Shown here: positions 27,760-34,895 of the stretch, piece by piece
Layout: every line of letters starts with the position of its first letter
How positions within the stretch are numbered: position 1 is the first letter of the stretch
Assembly: GCF_000743575.1 (NCBI RefSeq)
Contig: NZ_JQGC01000017.1
Span: 62,001-126,000 of the forward strand
DNA length: 64,000 nt
From: Devosia riboflavina
GTDB taxonomy: Bacteria; Pseudomonadota; Alphaproteobacteria; Rhizobiales; Devosiaceae
Direction of reading: 5' to 3'
Notes under the pieces: generated by a model
Told to the model about the DNA's origin: nothing
The model's input: only the letters and a program-made list of their open reading frames with translations
The model's database searches: none
Position numbers and translations under genes: made by a program

Positions 27760-28851
27760 ATGAACAAGACGCTCGCCCTCGCCTTTGGCGCCCTGGTGGT
27801 CGCAAGCCCCGCCCTGGCCCAGGAGGAACCGGTCCTCAACGTCTATAATTGGTCCGACTATATTGCCGAGGACACTATCGCCAATTTCGAGGCGGAGACC
27901 GGCATCAAGGTCAATTACGACGTCTATGACAATAACGAGATCGTCGACGCCAAGCTTCTCGCCGGCAATTCCGGCTATGACATCGTCGTGCCCTCGGGCA
28001 ATTTCCTCGAACGCCAGATTCTCGCCGGCCTGATCCTGCCGCTCGACAAGTCCAAGCTGACGAACCTCGGCAATCTCGACCCGGCCGTGATGGCGACTGC
28101 CGCGAGCCAGGACCCGGACAACGCCCATGGCGTTCCCTATATGATCAACACCATCGGCCTCGGCTATAACGTCGCCAAGGTGACCGAAGCCCTCGGCCCC
28201 GATGCGGACCTTGAAAGCTGGGACCTGCTCTTCAAGCCCGACGTCGTTTCCAAGCTTGCCGGTTGCGGCGTTGCCGTGCTCGACAGCCCCTCCGAAGTCA
28301 CCGGCATTGCGCTCCACTATCTCGGCCTCGATCCGAATTCGGAGAGCGAAGAAGACCTCGCCAAGGCCGAGGAACTGCTGAACTCGATCAAGCCCTCGAT
28401 CCGCTACTTCCATTCGAGCCAGTATATCGACGACCTCGGCAATGGCGAAATCTGCCTGGCGCTCGGCTATTCCGGCGACATCTTCATCGCTTCGGACGCT
28501 GCCGCACAGGCCGGCCAGGGCAATGAAGTGACTTACCTCATCCCCAAGGAAGGCGCCGCGACGCTCTTCGATTTCCTCGCTATCCCGATCGATGCCCCGC
28601 ATCCGGACAATGCCCACAAGTTCATCGACTATATCCTCAAGCCCGAAGTCGTGGCCGCGATCACCAACTACGTGTTCTACGCCAACCCGAACCTGCCGGC
28701 GCTCGAATTTGTCGACGAGGAAGTGAGGTCCAACCCGGGCATCTATCCGCCCGCCGAGACCATCGCCAAGGCATTCGTCATGAAGGCGCACTCGCCTGAA
28801 TTCGAAGAGGTCTTGACCCGCACCTGGACCCGCATCAAAACCGGCCAGTAA
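27760..28851 (+). CDS. potF: Putrescine/spermidine ABC transporter, periplasmic binding protein
   Basis: 363 residues. Signal peptide (KTLALAFGALVVASPALA) then mature protein with VYNWSDYIAEDT, the polyamine-binding W-S-D segment typical of PotF/PotD. Further family motifs are NEIVDAKLLAGNSGYDIVVPS and GLGYNVAKV. It delivers polyamine to the membrane complex encoded by potG, potH and potI directly downstream. The open frame extends upstream, but the ATG at 27760 is preceded by GGAG and begins the signal peptide. The PotF (putrescine) label is favoured by the potFGHI order and by the gamma-aminobutyraldehyde dehydrogenase gene elsewhere in the window; spermidine is not excluded. Confidence 0.92.
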   Translation: MNKTLALAFGALVVASPALAQEEPVLNVYNWSDYIAEDTIANFEAETGIKVNYDVYDNNEIVDAKLLAGNSGYDIVVPSGNFLERQILAGLILPLDKSKLTNLGNLDPAVMATAASQDPDNAHGVPYMINTIGLGYNVAKVTEALGPDADLESWDLLFKPDVVSKLAGCGVAVLDSPSEVTGIALHYLGLDPNSESEEDLAKAEELLNSIKPSIRYFHSSQYIDDLGNGEICLALGYSGDIFIASDAAAQAGQGNEVTYLIPKEGAATLFDFLAIPIDAPHPDNAHKFIDYILKPEVVAAITNYVFYANPNLPALEFVDEEVRSNPGIYPPAETIAKAFVMKAHSPEFEEVLTRTWTRIKTGQ

Positions 28852-28861
28852 TTTTTCCGAC

Positions 28862-28885
28862 AGGGGCGGCTTTCCGGCCGCCCCT
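28862..28885 (+). terminator. Intercistronic hairpin between potF and potG
   Basis: A perfect 9-base-pair GC-rich stem (AGGGGCGGC / GCCGCCCCT) with a 6-base loop, followed by TCATCCTTTCC. It starts 10 bases after the potF stop. The tail is only moderately T-rich, so partial termination or mRNA protection is likely, favouring more binding protein than transporter. Confidence 0.6.
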
Positions 28886-28908
28886 TCATCCTTTCCGTAG
28901 GGTCCGTC

Positions 28909-30063
28909 ATGGCCAAGAAGTCGACACAGCTCGCCATCGATACGCGTCCGTGGCGTGACACGGCCAATAACAAGCCGTTTGTCCGCATCAAGAACGTCAC
29001 GAAGAAATTCGGCGACGTATTGGCGGTGCACGATGTCTCGCTCGACATCTATCGCTCCGAACTCTTTTGCCTCCTCGGCGGTTCGGGCTCGGGCAAGTCG
29101 ACGCTTCTGCGCATGCTGGCCGGCTTCGAGCAGCCGACCTCGGGCACCATCGAGATCGATGGTCAGGACATGACCGAAGTCCCGCCCTACAATCGTCCGG
29201 TCAACATGATGTTCCAGTCCTATGCGCTCTTCCCGCATATGTCGGTGGAGCAGAACATTGCCTATGGCCTCAAGCGCGACAATCTCCCCAAGGCTGAGAT
29301 CAATGACCGCGTCGCCGAGCTTTTGAGCCTCGTCAAATTGCAGGACTATGGCCGCCGCAAGCCGCACCAGCTTTCCGGCGGTCAGCGGCAGCGCGTCGCC
29401 CTCGCCCGCGCCTTGGCAAAACGTCCAAAACTCCTCCTCCTCGATGAACCCCTTGGCGCGCTGGACAAAAAGCTGCGCGAGGAGACCCAGTTCGAACTGG
29501 TGAAAATCCAGGAAAGCCTCGGCGTGACCTTCATCGTCGTGACGCACGACCAGGAAGAGGCGATGACCCTCGCCACCCGTATCGGCGTCATGAACCTCGG
29601 TGAAATCGCCATGGTGGGCGAGCCCACCGACATCTACGAATTCCCCAATTCGCGCTTCGTCGCCGGTTTCATCGGCTCGGCCAATATGGTCGAAGGCATT
29701 GTCACCGAGGACGAGCCGGGCCATGTGCGCATCCGTTCGAGTGAACTGGGCTGCGATATCTATGTCGGCCATGGCGTCGACTGCGCGCCCGAACAAATCC
29801 TCTGGTGGGCCATTCGCCCCGAAAAGATGTCGCTCAGCCGCGAAAAACCCGTCACCCCCCATGATGCCAATGTCACTTCGGGCATTGTAGAGGAGATCGC
29901 GTACCTCGGGGATATCTCTTTGTATCAGGTGGCGCTCGAGAGCGGCAAACGCATCCGCGTCAGCCAGACCAATTCGGTCCGCGGCAATCCCGATGCCATC
30001 ACCTGGGACGAGAAGGTTTATGTCACCTGGAGCGACAGCTCCGGTTCGGTGCTGACAGTATGA
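28909..30063 (+). CDS. potG: Putrescine/spermidine ABC transporter, ATP-binding protein
   Basis: 384 residues. Walker A GGSGSGKST (about 58-66), Q-loop FQSYALFPHM, signature LSGGQRQRVALARAL, Walker B LLLLDEPLGALD, and the H-loop VTHDQEEAM are all intact. The C-terminal part (about 255-384) is a TOBE-type regulatory domain (WWAIRPEKMSLS, EEIAYLGDISLYQV). It energises polyamine uptake with PotH and PotI. A 199-base gap holding a palindromic repeat separates it from potH. Confidence 0.95.
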   Translation: MAKKSTQLAIDTRPWRDTANNKPFVRIKNVTKKFGDVLAVHDVSLDIYRSELFCLLGGSGSGKSTLLRMLAGFEQPTSGTIEIDGQDMTEVPPYNRPVNMMFQSYALFPHMSVEQNIAYGLKRDNLPKAEINDRVAELLSLVKLQDYGRRKPHQLSGGQRQRVALARALAKRPKLLLLDEPLGALDKKLREETQFELVKIQESLGVTFIVVTHDQEEAMTLATRIGVMNLGEIAMVGEPTDIYEFPNSRFVAGFIGSANMVEGIVTEDEPGHVRIRSSELGCDIYVGHGVDCAPEQILWWAIRPEKMSLSREKPVTPHDANVTSGIVEEIAYLGDISLYQVALESGKRIRVSQTNSVRGNPDAITWDEKVYVTWSDSSGSVLTV

Positions 30064-30075
30064 TGATGGTTGCAA

Positions 30076-30246
30076 AATACCCCTCATCCCAACCGAAATT
30101 CGCAAACGCGAATTCGGTGACCCTTCGGGCACCTTCTCCCGCAAGGGGAGAAGGGAAGCTCCGTGCCTCCCCATGCACCAGCGCCCCCCTCGCCCCTTGC
30201 GGGAGAGGGTGGATCGCGCCTAGCGCGAGACGGGTGAGGGGTATTG
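30076..30246. repeat. Mosaic palindromic intergenic repeat between potG and potH
   Basis: A 171-base element bounded by imperfect inverted ends (AATACCCCTCATCCC 30076-30090 and GGGTGAGGGGTATT 30233-30246). Inside are a hairpin CCTTCTCCC/GGGGAGAAGG (30132-30153), an exact 14-base inverted pair TCTCCCGCAAGGGG (30135-30148) and CCCCTTGCGGGAGA (30194-30207), and TCGCGC/GCGCGA (30215-30229). It resembles the RIME-like or mosaic intergenic elements of rhizobia. No coding capacity. Confidence 0.8.
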
Positions 30247-30262
30247 GCAGGAGGGGGCGCCC

Positions 30263-31216
30263 ATGACCGCCACCCATACCCCAACCATCCCCCCGCCCCG
30301 GCGCCTAAAACCCTGGAACGCGGTTGAGCGCAGCTTGGCCAAGGTCGGCATATCGGGTCGCATGCTGGTGCTGGCGGCGCCGGTGCTTTGGCTGCTGGTC
30401 TTCTTCCTCATTCCGCTGGCTGTGGTTTTCGGCATTTCGCTCGCCACCAAGCAGTTCGGCCGCCCGCCCTATTCGCCGCTTCTCACCACCGAGGAAGGCA
30501 CGGTGCAACTGACGCTGCACCTCAACAATTACATCCGCCTCTTTACCGACAATCTCTATATCGCGGCCTATCTGTCCTCGATCCGCATCGCCTTCATCGC
30601 GACGGTCATTACGCTCTTTGTCGGCTATCCAATGGCCTATGCCATTGCCCGGGCTCCTGATCGCTGGCGCAATATTCTCTTAATGCTCGTGATCCTGCCC
30701 TTCTTCACTTCGTTCCTGCTGCGCGTTTATGCGCTGACCGGATTCATGCGCGGCAATGGCGTGATCAATCAGTTCCTCGGCCTCTTCGGCGTGGAACCGC
30801 TGGTGATGATGCAGACCGATTTCGCCGTCTATGTCGGCATCGTCTACACCTACCTGCCGTTCATGATCCTGCCGCTCTATACAACGCTGGTAAAACTCGA
30901 CGTGTCGCTGTTTGAAGCCTCGGCCGATCTCGGGGCGCGGCCGCTGCGCACCTTCCTGTCGGTGACGCTGCCGCTCTCGCTGCCGGGCATCATTGCCGGC
31001 TCCATGCTGGTCTTCATTCCCGCCATCGGCGAATACGTTATTCCCTCGCTGCTCGGGGGGCCGGAAACGCTGATGATCGGCCGCGTGCTCTGGGACGAAT
31101 TCTTCACCGCCGCCAATTGGCCGCGGGCCGCGGCCGTGGCTGTGGCCATGCTCCTCGCCGTGGTGGTGCCGATCATGCTGTTGCAGCGCGCCCAGAGCGC
31201 CGTGGTGGAGAGATAA
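30263..31216 (+). CDS. potH: Putrescine/spermidine ABC transporter permease
   Basis: 317 residues with six predicted TM helices (first about 33-58). The coupling EAA motif appears as EASADLGARPLRTFLSVTLPLSLPG. IPAIGEYVIPSLLGG is the typical PotH/PotB segment. AGGAGG precedes the ATG, inside the right edge of the palindromic repeat. Works as a heterodimer with PotI. Confidence 0.95.
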   Translation: MTATHTPTIPPPRRLKPWNAVERSLAKVGISGRMLVLAAPVLWLLVFFLIPLAVVFGISLATKQFGRPPYSPLLTTEEGTVQLTLHLNNYIRLFTDNLYIAAYLSSIRIAFIATVITLFVGYPMAYAIARAPDRWRNILLMLVILPFFTSFLLRVYALTGFMRGNGVINQFLGLFGVEPLVMMQTDFAVYVGIVYTYLPFMILPLYTTLVKLDVSLFEASADLGARPLRTFLSVTLPLSLPGIIAGSMLVFIPAIGEYVIPSLLGGPETLMIGRVLWDEFFTAANWPRAAAVAVAMLLAVVVPIMLLQRAQSAVVER

Positions 31217-31217
31217 C

Positions 31218-32027
31218 ATGCGTCGCGGCTGGTTCCTCCCCATCGCAGCAGCTTTGGGCTTTTCGTTTCTTTATGCACCCATCGTTTCACTGGTGATCTT
31301 CTCCTTCAACGAGAGCCGCCTGGTGACCGTCTGGTCGGGCTTTTCGACCAAGTGGTATGGCGAACTGTTCCGCGATCCGCAGATGCTGGGCGCCGCCTGG
31401 CTGAGCCTGCAGATCGCCGCCATTGCCGCGACCATCGCGCTGGTGCTCGGTACGCTTGCGGCCGTGGCGCTGGTGCGCTTCCGGCGCTTCAAGGGCCGCA
31501 CGCTGTTTTCCGGCATGGTGTCGGCGCCGCTGGTCATGCCCGACGTGATCACCGGTCTCTCGCTGCTGCTGCTCTTTGTTGCCATGGAAGGGTTTTTGGG
31601 CTGGCCGCGTGGCCGCGGCATGCTGACCATCGTCATCGCCCATGCCACCTTCTGCACTGCCTATGTCTGCGTCGTGGTGCAATCGCGCCTGTCGGATTTT
31701 GATCGCAGCCTCGAAGAGGCGGCCATGGACCTTGGCGCGAGCCCGGTTCGCACCTTTTTCGACATCACCCTGCCGATCATCGCCCCGGCTCTGGTTTCGG
31801 GCTGGCTCCTCGGCTTTACGCTCTCGCTCGACGATCTCGTCATTGCGAGCTTCGTGTCCGGTCCGGGCTCCTCGACGCTGCCCATGGTGATCTTTTCCAA
31901 GGTGCGCCTCGGCGTCTCGCCTGACGTCAATGCGTTGGCGACCATCATTATCGGCCTCGTGGCGACGGGTGTTCTCATCGCCACCATCATCCAGCTTCGC
32001 TCGAAGCCGAAGAAGGCAAAGGCCTGA
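31218..32027 (+). CDS. potI: Putrescine/spermidine ABC transporter permease
   Basis: 269 residues, six predicted TM helices. EAA loop: EEAAMDLGASPVRTFFDITLPIIAP. FTLSLDDLVIASFVSGPGSSTLPM is the hallmark of PotI/PotC proteins. Starts one base after the potH stop, hence tight coupling. Last gene of the operon; no strong terminator follows directly. Confidence 0.95.
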   Translation: MRRGWFLPIAAALGFSFLYAPIVSLVIFSFNESRLVTVWSGFSTKWYGELFRDPQMLGAAWLSLQIAAIAATIALVLGTLAAVALVRFRRFKGRTLFSGMVSAPLVMPDVITGLSLLLLFVAMEGFLGWPRGRGMLTIVIAHATFCTAYVCVVVQSRLSDFDRSLEEAAMDLGASPVRTFFDITLPIIAPALVSGWLLGFTLSLDDLVIASFVSGPGSSTLPMVIFSKVRLGVSPDVNALATIIIGLVATGVLIATIIQLRSKPKKAKA

Positions 32028-32113
32028 ACATCTCGGGATGTCACCCCGGCGAAGGCCGGGCGTGAACACTTTGGGCGTTTGGCTCATCAGTGAAATGACC
32101 ACCTCCACGATGC

Positions 32114-32197
32114 GGCCCTCGGACCTGATCCGAGGGCCGGTGCGGGAGCCGCAGAGTTTGTGCTTGAGATGCGTGGCCCTCGGGTCGGGCCCGAGGG
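32114..32197. repeat. Pair of REP-like palindromes
   Basis: GGCCCTCGGA-cctga-TCCGAGGGCC (32114-32138) and CCCTCGGG-tcggg-CCCGAGGG (32177-32197). The core CCTCGG(G/A)...CCGAGG is the same as in the pair at 34301-34384, so they belong to one dispersed family. Confidence 0.8.
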
Positions 32198-32303
32198 CAG
32201 CCCGGTGGGTGGAATGACAAGGGTCTGAAACAAGCATTTCCGGTGGGCACTCACTGATATCCAGCGCCAATGGCCGCCCAGCCTTTTCGGCTTGCGGTTG
32301 CAT

Positions 32304-32351
32304 GGTCGCGACGCCCTTTGGGCGCACGGTCGCGACGCCCTTCTGGAGCAC
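32304..32351. repeat. Two-copy 24-base tandem repeat
   Basis: Two adjacent 24-base units, 32304-32327 and 32328-32351, both begin GGTCGCGACGCCCTT and end in GCAC, differing at a few internal positions. Each contains the palindrome TCGCGA. Confidence 0.75.
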
Positions 32352-32357
32352 GGTGAA

Positions 32358-32408
32358 AAGCGGCTTTCGCCCCGAAAAATGTAAAAATAGAAGAGGCGAA
32401 AGCCGCTT
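32358..32408. repeat. 14-base-pair inverted repeat (large hairpin)
   Basis: AAGCGGCTTTCGCC (32358-32371) and its exact complement GGCGAAAGCCGCTT (32395-32408) flank an AT-rich 23-base loop (AAAAATGTAAAAATAG). A T6 run lies about 15 bases further on. It could be a distal terminator of the pot operon or a relic of a mobile element. Confidence 0.7.
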
Positions 32409-32662
32409 CCCACGATCGGGATTTTTTGCGCACGCCTCGAGCGGTCCCCTTTTGAGGTTTTACGGTCCAGTTCGCCGTCGGAAGCATCCGGGGATGCAAC
32501 GGGGGCTCACTGCCGCTTGGCCGGTGGTCGGCATCCACGCATCCGCCTGAGCGACCTCAAGCAGCCCGTCTCCCCGCCCGGCACTTCGTCGGTGCCGCGT
32601 GTTGTCGGCGGGAACGGGCAAAGAATGGCACGGTTTTGCGGGACGGGGATAAGATGGATAGA

Positions 32663-33022
32663 TCAGGCCGGCGGGCCCTGCACCAACCAGCCATCCTCGC
32701 GAAAACTGTCGGGATCGGAATGGGCGCGGCGGAAGGCCAAAAGGCCGGCCTCGGCATCCTCGAGCGCGCGGCGTAGCGGCTCCGGCGCGATTTCCGCGCC
32801 CGCAGGCAGGCGCAGCAGGGACCGGCTGCCGGGCTCGCGCGAGATCAGGCGATAGATATCGGCCATGAACCGCCTGATGGCCACCGCCATGAGACCGGTG
32901 ACCGGATCATTTTCGCGGCGCAGCGATAGTTCGAACTGCAACTCTTCGAGCTGTTCGCTGAGGCGCTGGTGTTCGGAAACCTGGTGGCCGGGAATGGCGA
33001 TCTTTTCAATGAAACTGGGCAT
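32663..33022 (-). CDS. Conserved-looking hypothetical protein
   Basis: 119 residues, no recognised family. Highly charged and helical: residues 10-60 (HQRLSEQLEELQFELSLRR...VAIRRFMADIYRLI) look like an amphipathic, possibly coiled-coil stretch, followed by an arginine- and glutamate-rich C-terminal half. No signal peptide or TM helix. GAGAGGAG lies nine bases before the ATG, and third-position GC agrees with a real gene. It is isolated between repeats and the small-ORF locus. Confidence 0.65.
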   Translation of the reverse strand: MPSFIEKIAIPGHQVSEHQRLSEQLEELQFELSLRRENDPVTGLMAVAIRRFMADIYRLISREPGSRSLLRLPAGAEIAPEPLRRALEDAEAGLLAFRRAHSDPDSFREDGWLVQGPPA

Positions 33023-33183
33023 GGGTGCGGCTCCTCTCTCTTGACGGAGAGTGTGCGGCCGGATTGCGCAGGCGGGGATAGATTTGGCGGCGTCTCGCCT
33101 ATGCGAAGTTTTTGTGACTGGACAGGTCCGGCGAACGGGCGCAAGCTCCTCTCATGTTCAACCAACTTTAAGGAGGTGATCCA

Positions 33184-33255
33184 GTGTCTTTTGAGAATGC
33201 GGTACTCGATAGAGGTCTGGGATTGAAGGTGATGTCGGGGAGTGATCTCTGCTAA
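33184..33255 (+). CDS. Candidate small ORF or leader peptide (23 residues)
   Basis: GTG-initiated ORF encoding SFENAVLDRGLGLKVMSGSD... ending LC. Its ribosome-binding site (TTAAGGAGGTGATCC, 33168-33182) is nearly a full complement of the 16S rRNA 3' end, with 7-base spacing from GGAGG to the GTG. The stop of the preceding mini-ORF MFNQL (33154-33171) overlaps this Shine-Dalgarno site, which suggests coupling. A strong terminator follows 40 bases later. No homologue is recognised. It may be a translated small protein or a regulatory leader peptide. Confidence 0.5.
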   Translation: MSFENAVLDRGLGLKVMSGSDLC

Positions 33256-33294
33256 CACCAACCTCCTAGGCCCTCGAGGCCTATGACTCAGGGA

Positions 33295-33322
33295 AGGGCT
33301 GCTCCATGGAGCGGCCCTTTTC
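33295..33322 (+). terminator. Strong Rho-independent terminator or attenuator upstream of purU
   Basis: A 10-base-pair stem (AGGGCTGCTC / GAGCGGCCCT, one G-T pair) with a CATG loop, followed directly by TTTTCCATTTT. It ends the small-ORF transcript about 100 bases before purU. Confidence 0.88.
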
Positions 33323-33421
33323 CATTTTGGCGATCAGGGGACAGGATGGGCGGCGTTTGGGCTTGACGGAAATCTCCAAGCCATTGATACCGCTGGCCGA
33401 CACCTTCCTCGGAGGCCCATC

Positions 33422-34276
33422 TTGTCCTCGGCCAATTTCGTCCTGACCCTTTCCTGCACCGACCGTCCCGGCATTGTTGCCGCCGTGACCACGGAGCTGG
33501 CGGCGCTCAACGCCAATATCGCTGAATCCAACCAGTTCTGGGACAAGGAAACCGGTCGCTTCTTCATGCGCCTGGCCTTTACCGCGCCCGAAGGCGTGGG
33601 CCGCGACAAAATCGAGAAGGCGCTGAAATCGCCGATCGAGCGCTTTGACATGAAGACCGCGCTCAGCGACGAAGGCCGCCGCAAGCAGGTCGTTATCCTG
33701 GTCTCAAAATTCGACCATACGCTGCTGCATCTTCTCTACCAGATCCGTGTCGGCTGGCTCGATGCCGATGTGGCCGCGGTGATTTCCAACCACGAAGACG
33801 CCCGCAAGATCGCCGAAGACGCCGGCATTGCCTTCCACTACCTGCCGGTGACCAAGGACACCAAGGCGGCGCAGGAGGCCCAGGTGCTCGACATCGTCAA
33901 GACGGTCGGCGCCGATCTCGTCGTGCTCGCCCGCTATATGCAGGTGCTTTCCGACAATCTCTCCACGCGCCTCTTCGGGCAGGTGATCAATATTCACCAC
34001 TCGTTCCTGCCCAGCTTCAAGGGCGCCAAGCCCTACCACCAGGCGCATGAGCGTGGCGTGAAGATCATTGGCGCCACGGCGCATTATGTGACGCCTGATC
34101 TCGATGAAGGTCCGATCATCGAGCAGGAAACGGCACGCGTGACCCATGCCATGAGCCCGGATGACCTGGTGGCCGCCGGCCGGGACATCGAAAGCCGTGT
34201 GCTGGCGCGGGCGGTCAAGCTGCACCTTGAAAGCCGGGTCATGCTCAATGGGCGCAAGACGGTGGTTTTCGGCTGA
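33422..34276 (+). CDS. purU: Formyltetrahydrofolate deformylase
   Basis: 284 residues. Hydrolyses 10-formyl-THF to formate and THF, balancing one-carbon and purine pools. N-terminal ACT domain (SCTDRPGIVAAVTTELAALNANI). The catalytic formyltransferase-fold domain has VVLARYMQVLS, INIHHSFLPSFKGAKPYHQA (catalytic histidine and conserved SFLP) and HYVTPDLDEGPIIEQ (catalytic aspartate). Start is TTG at 33422 with GGAGG eight bases upstream; no better ATG exists. No other folate genes nearby. The upstream leader with terminator may control it. Confidence 0.95.
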   Translation: MSSANFVLTLSCTDRPGIVAAVTTELAALNANIAESNQFWDKETGRFFMRLAFTAPEGVGRDKIEKALKSPIERFDMKTALSDEGRRKQVVILVSKFDHTLLHLLYQIRVGWLDADVAAVISNHEDARKIAEDAGIAFHYLPVTKDTKAAQEAQVLDIVKTVGADLVVLARYMQVLSDNLSTRLFGQVINIHHSFLPSFKGAKPYHQAHERGVKIIGATAHYVTPDLDEGPIIEQETARVTHAMSPDDLVAAGRDIESRVLARAVKLHLESRVMLNGRKTVVFG

Positions 34277-34300
34277 GGGCTCTTCTCCTGTCCACCAGAC

Positions 34301-34384
34301 GTCACCCTCGGGATTGACCCGAGGGCTCTGCGCTTTCATGCTCCAGCTAAGTGAAGTGTCCTCGGGTCAAGCCCGAGGATGACG
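34301..34384. repeat. Inverted pair of REP-like units
   Basis: GTCACCCTCGGGATTGACCC... (34301-34325) and, in the opposite orientation, a copy at 34360-34384 whose complement begins GTCATCCTCGGGCTTGACCC. Each unit forms a 7-8 base-pair hairpin with a 5-base loop. The pair sits between the convergent purU and Rrf2 genes. Confidence 0.85.
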
Positions 34385-34447
34385 CGATGTGGTGGCGGCG
34401 TCATCGGCGAAGGACCAAAAAATCAGGCCGGCCTAAACGCCCAGCGC

Positions 34448-34888
34448 TTAAGCCACTTCGTCGACCGGCAGGTCTTCGAGATTGAGGGAATCGGCCAGAC
34501 TCGTACTGTCGAGCACGGCGCGGGTGGCGAGGGTTACCCGCTCGAAGACGTGGCGGATTTCGCAGGAGCTCTCGTCCTTGCAGTCCTCGCATTTGCGATA
34601 GGCGATTTTCGAGAGGCAGGGCAAAGGCGCGATCGGCCCGTCGATCAGGCGCAGCACTTCGCCATACATGATCTCTTCGGGCGCTTTCACCAGTTCATAG
34701 CCGCCCATACGGCCGCGCCGGCTCGAAACCATGCCGGCGCGTTTGAGTTCGAGCAGGATCTGTTCGAGGAATTTTTTCGGAATCGCCTGGTCGCGGGAAA
34801 TTTCGCCGATCATGCGGCTCTCGCCGCGCCCGGCCCGGGCCAGTGCCACAAGGGCGCGGAGCGCATATTTGGCCTTCTGCGACATCAT
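34448..34888 (-). CDS. Rrf2-family transcriptional regulator
   Basis: 146 residues. Winged-helix N-terminus (KAKYALRALVALAR... IPKKFLEQILLELKRAGMVSSRRGRMGGYEL) and a cysteine cluster CLSKIAYRKCEDCKDESSC, which gives three to four possible Fe-S or redox ligands. The spacing differs from IscR and is closer to the sulfur- or nitric-oxide-responsive branches; the signal cannot be assigned. The ATG at 34886-34888 lies eight bases after the antiporter stop, with GAGGGAG inside the antiporter's last codons, so both are probably co-transcribed. It is not RirA-like enough to claim as the iron regulator of the site at 24078. Confidence 0.9.
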   Translation of the reverse strand: MMSQKAKYALRALVALARAGRGESRMIGEISRDQAIPKKFLEQILLELKRAGMVSSRRGRMGGYELVKAPEEIMYGEVLRLIDGPIAPLPCLSKIAYRKCEDCKDESSCEIRHVFERVTLATRAVLDSTSLADSLNLEDLPVDEVA

Positions 34889-34895
34889 GATGCCA

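Larger units (their letters stand above)
32028..32662. other. Long repeat-rich intergenic region downstream of potI
   Basis: 635 bases with no supported gene on either strand. It begins with a CCGGC/GCCGG hairpin (about 32044-32060), continues with two REP-like palindromes, a 24-base tandem duplication and a 14-base-pair inverted repeat (separate entries). A T6 run at about 32424-32429 follows the last. The rest, GC-rich and featureless, runs to the stop of the minus-strand gene at 32663. Confidence 0.6.
33023..33421. other. Leader/intergenic region upstream of purU
   Basis: 399 bases. It contains a 5-codon mini-ORF (ATG 33154 to TAA 33171), a strong Shine-Dalgarno sequence, a 23-codon ORF (33184-33255), a GGCCCTCGAGGCC-type palindrome (about 33269-33282) and a strong terminator (33295-33322). 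The purU start lies 100 bases beyond the terminator. The T-rich stretch near 33105-33115 may mark the promoter zone. Confidence 0.6.

Noticed and set aside
27607..30174. 855-codon minus-strand open frame across potF and potG
   Set aside because: The plus strand encodes intact PotF and PotG with all motifs; the antisense frame has no domain and odd composition.
33154..33322. Assigning the purU leader to a known riboswitch (glycine, SAM-II, fluoride, THF)
   Set aside because: None of the conserved core sequences of these classes could be found; it is left as an unassigned leader or small ORF.
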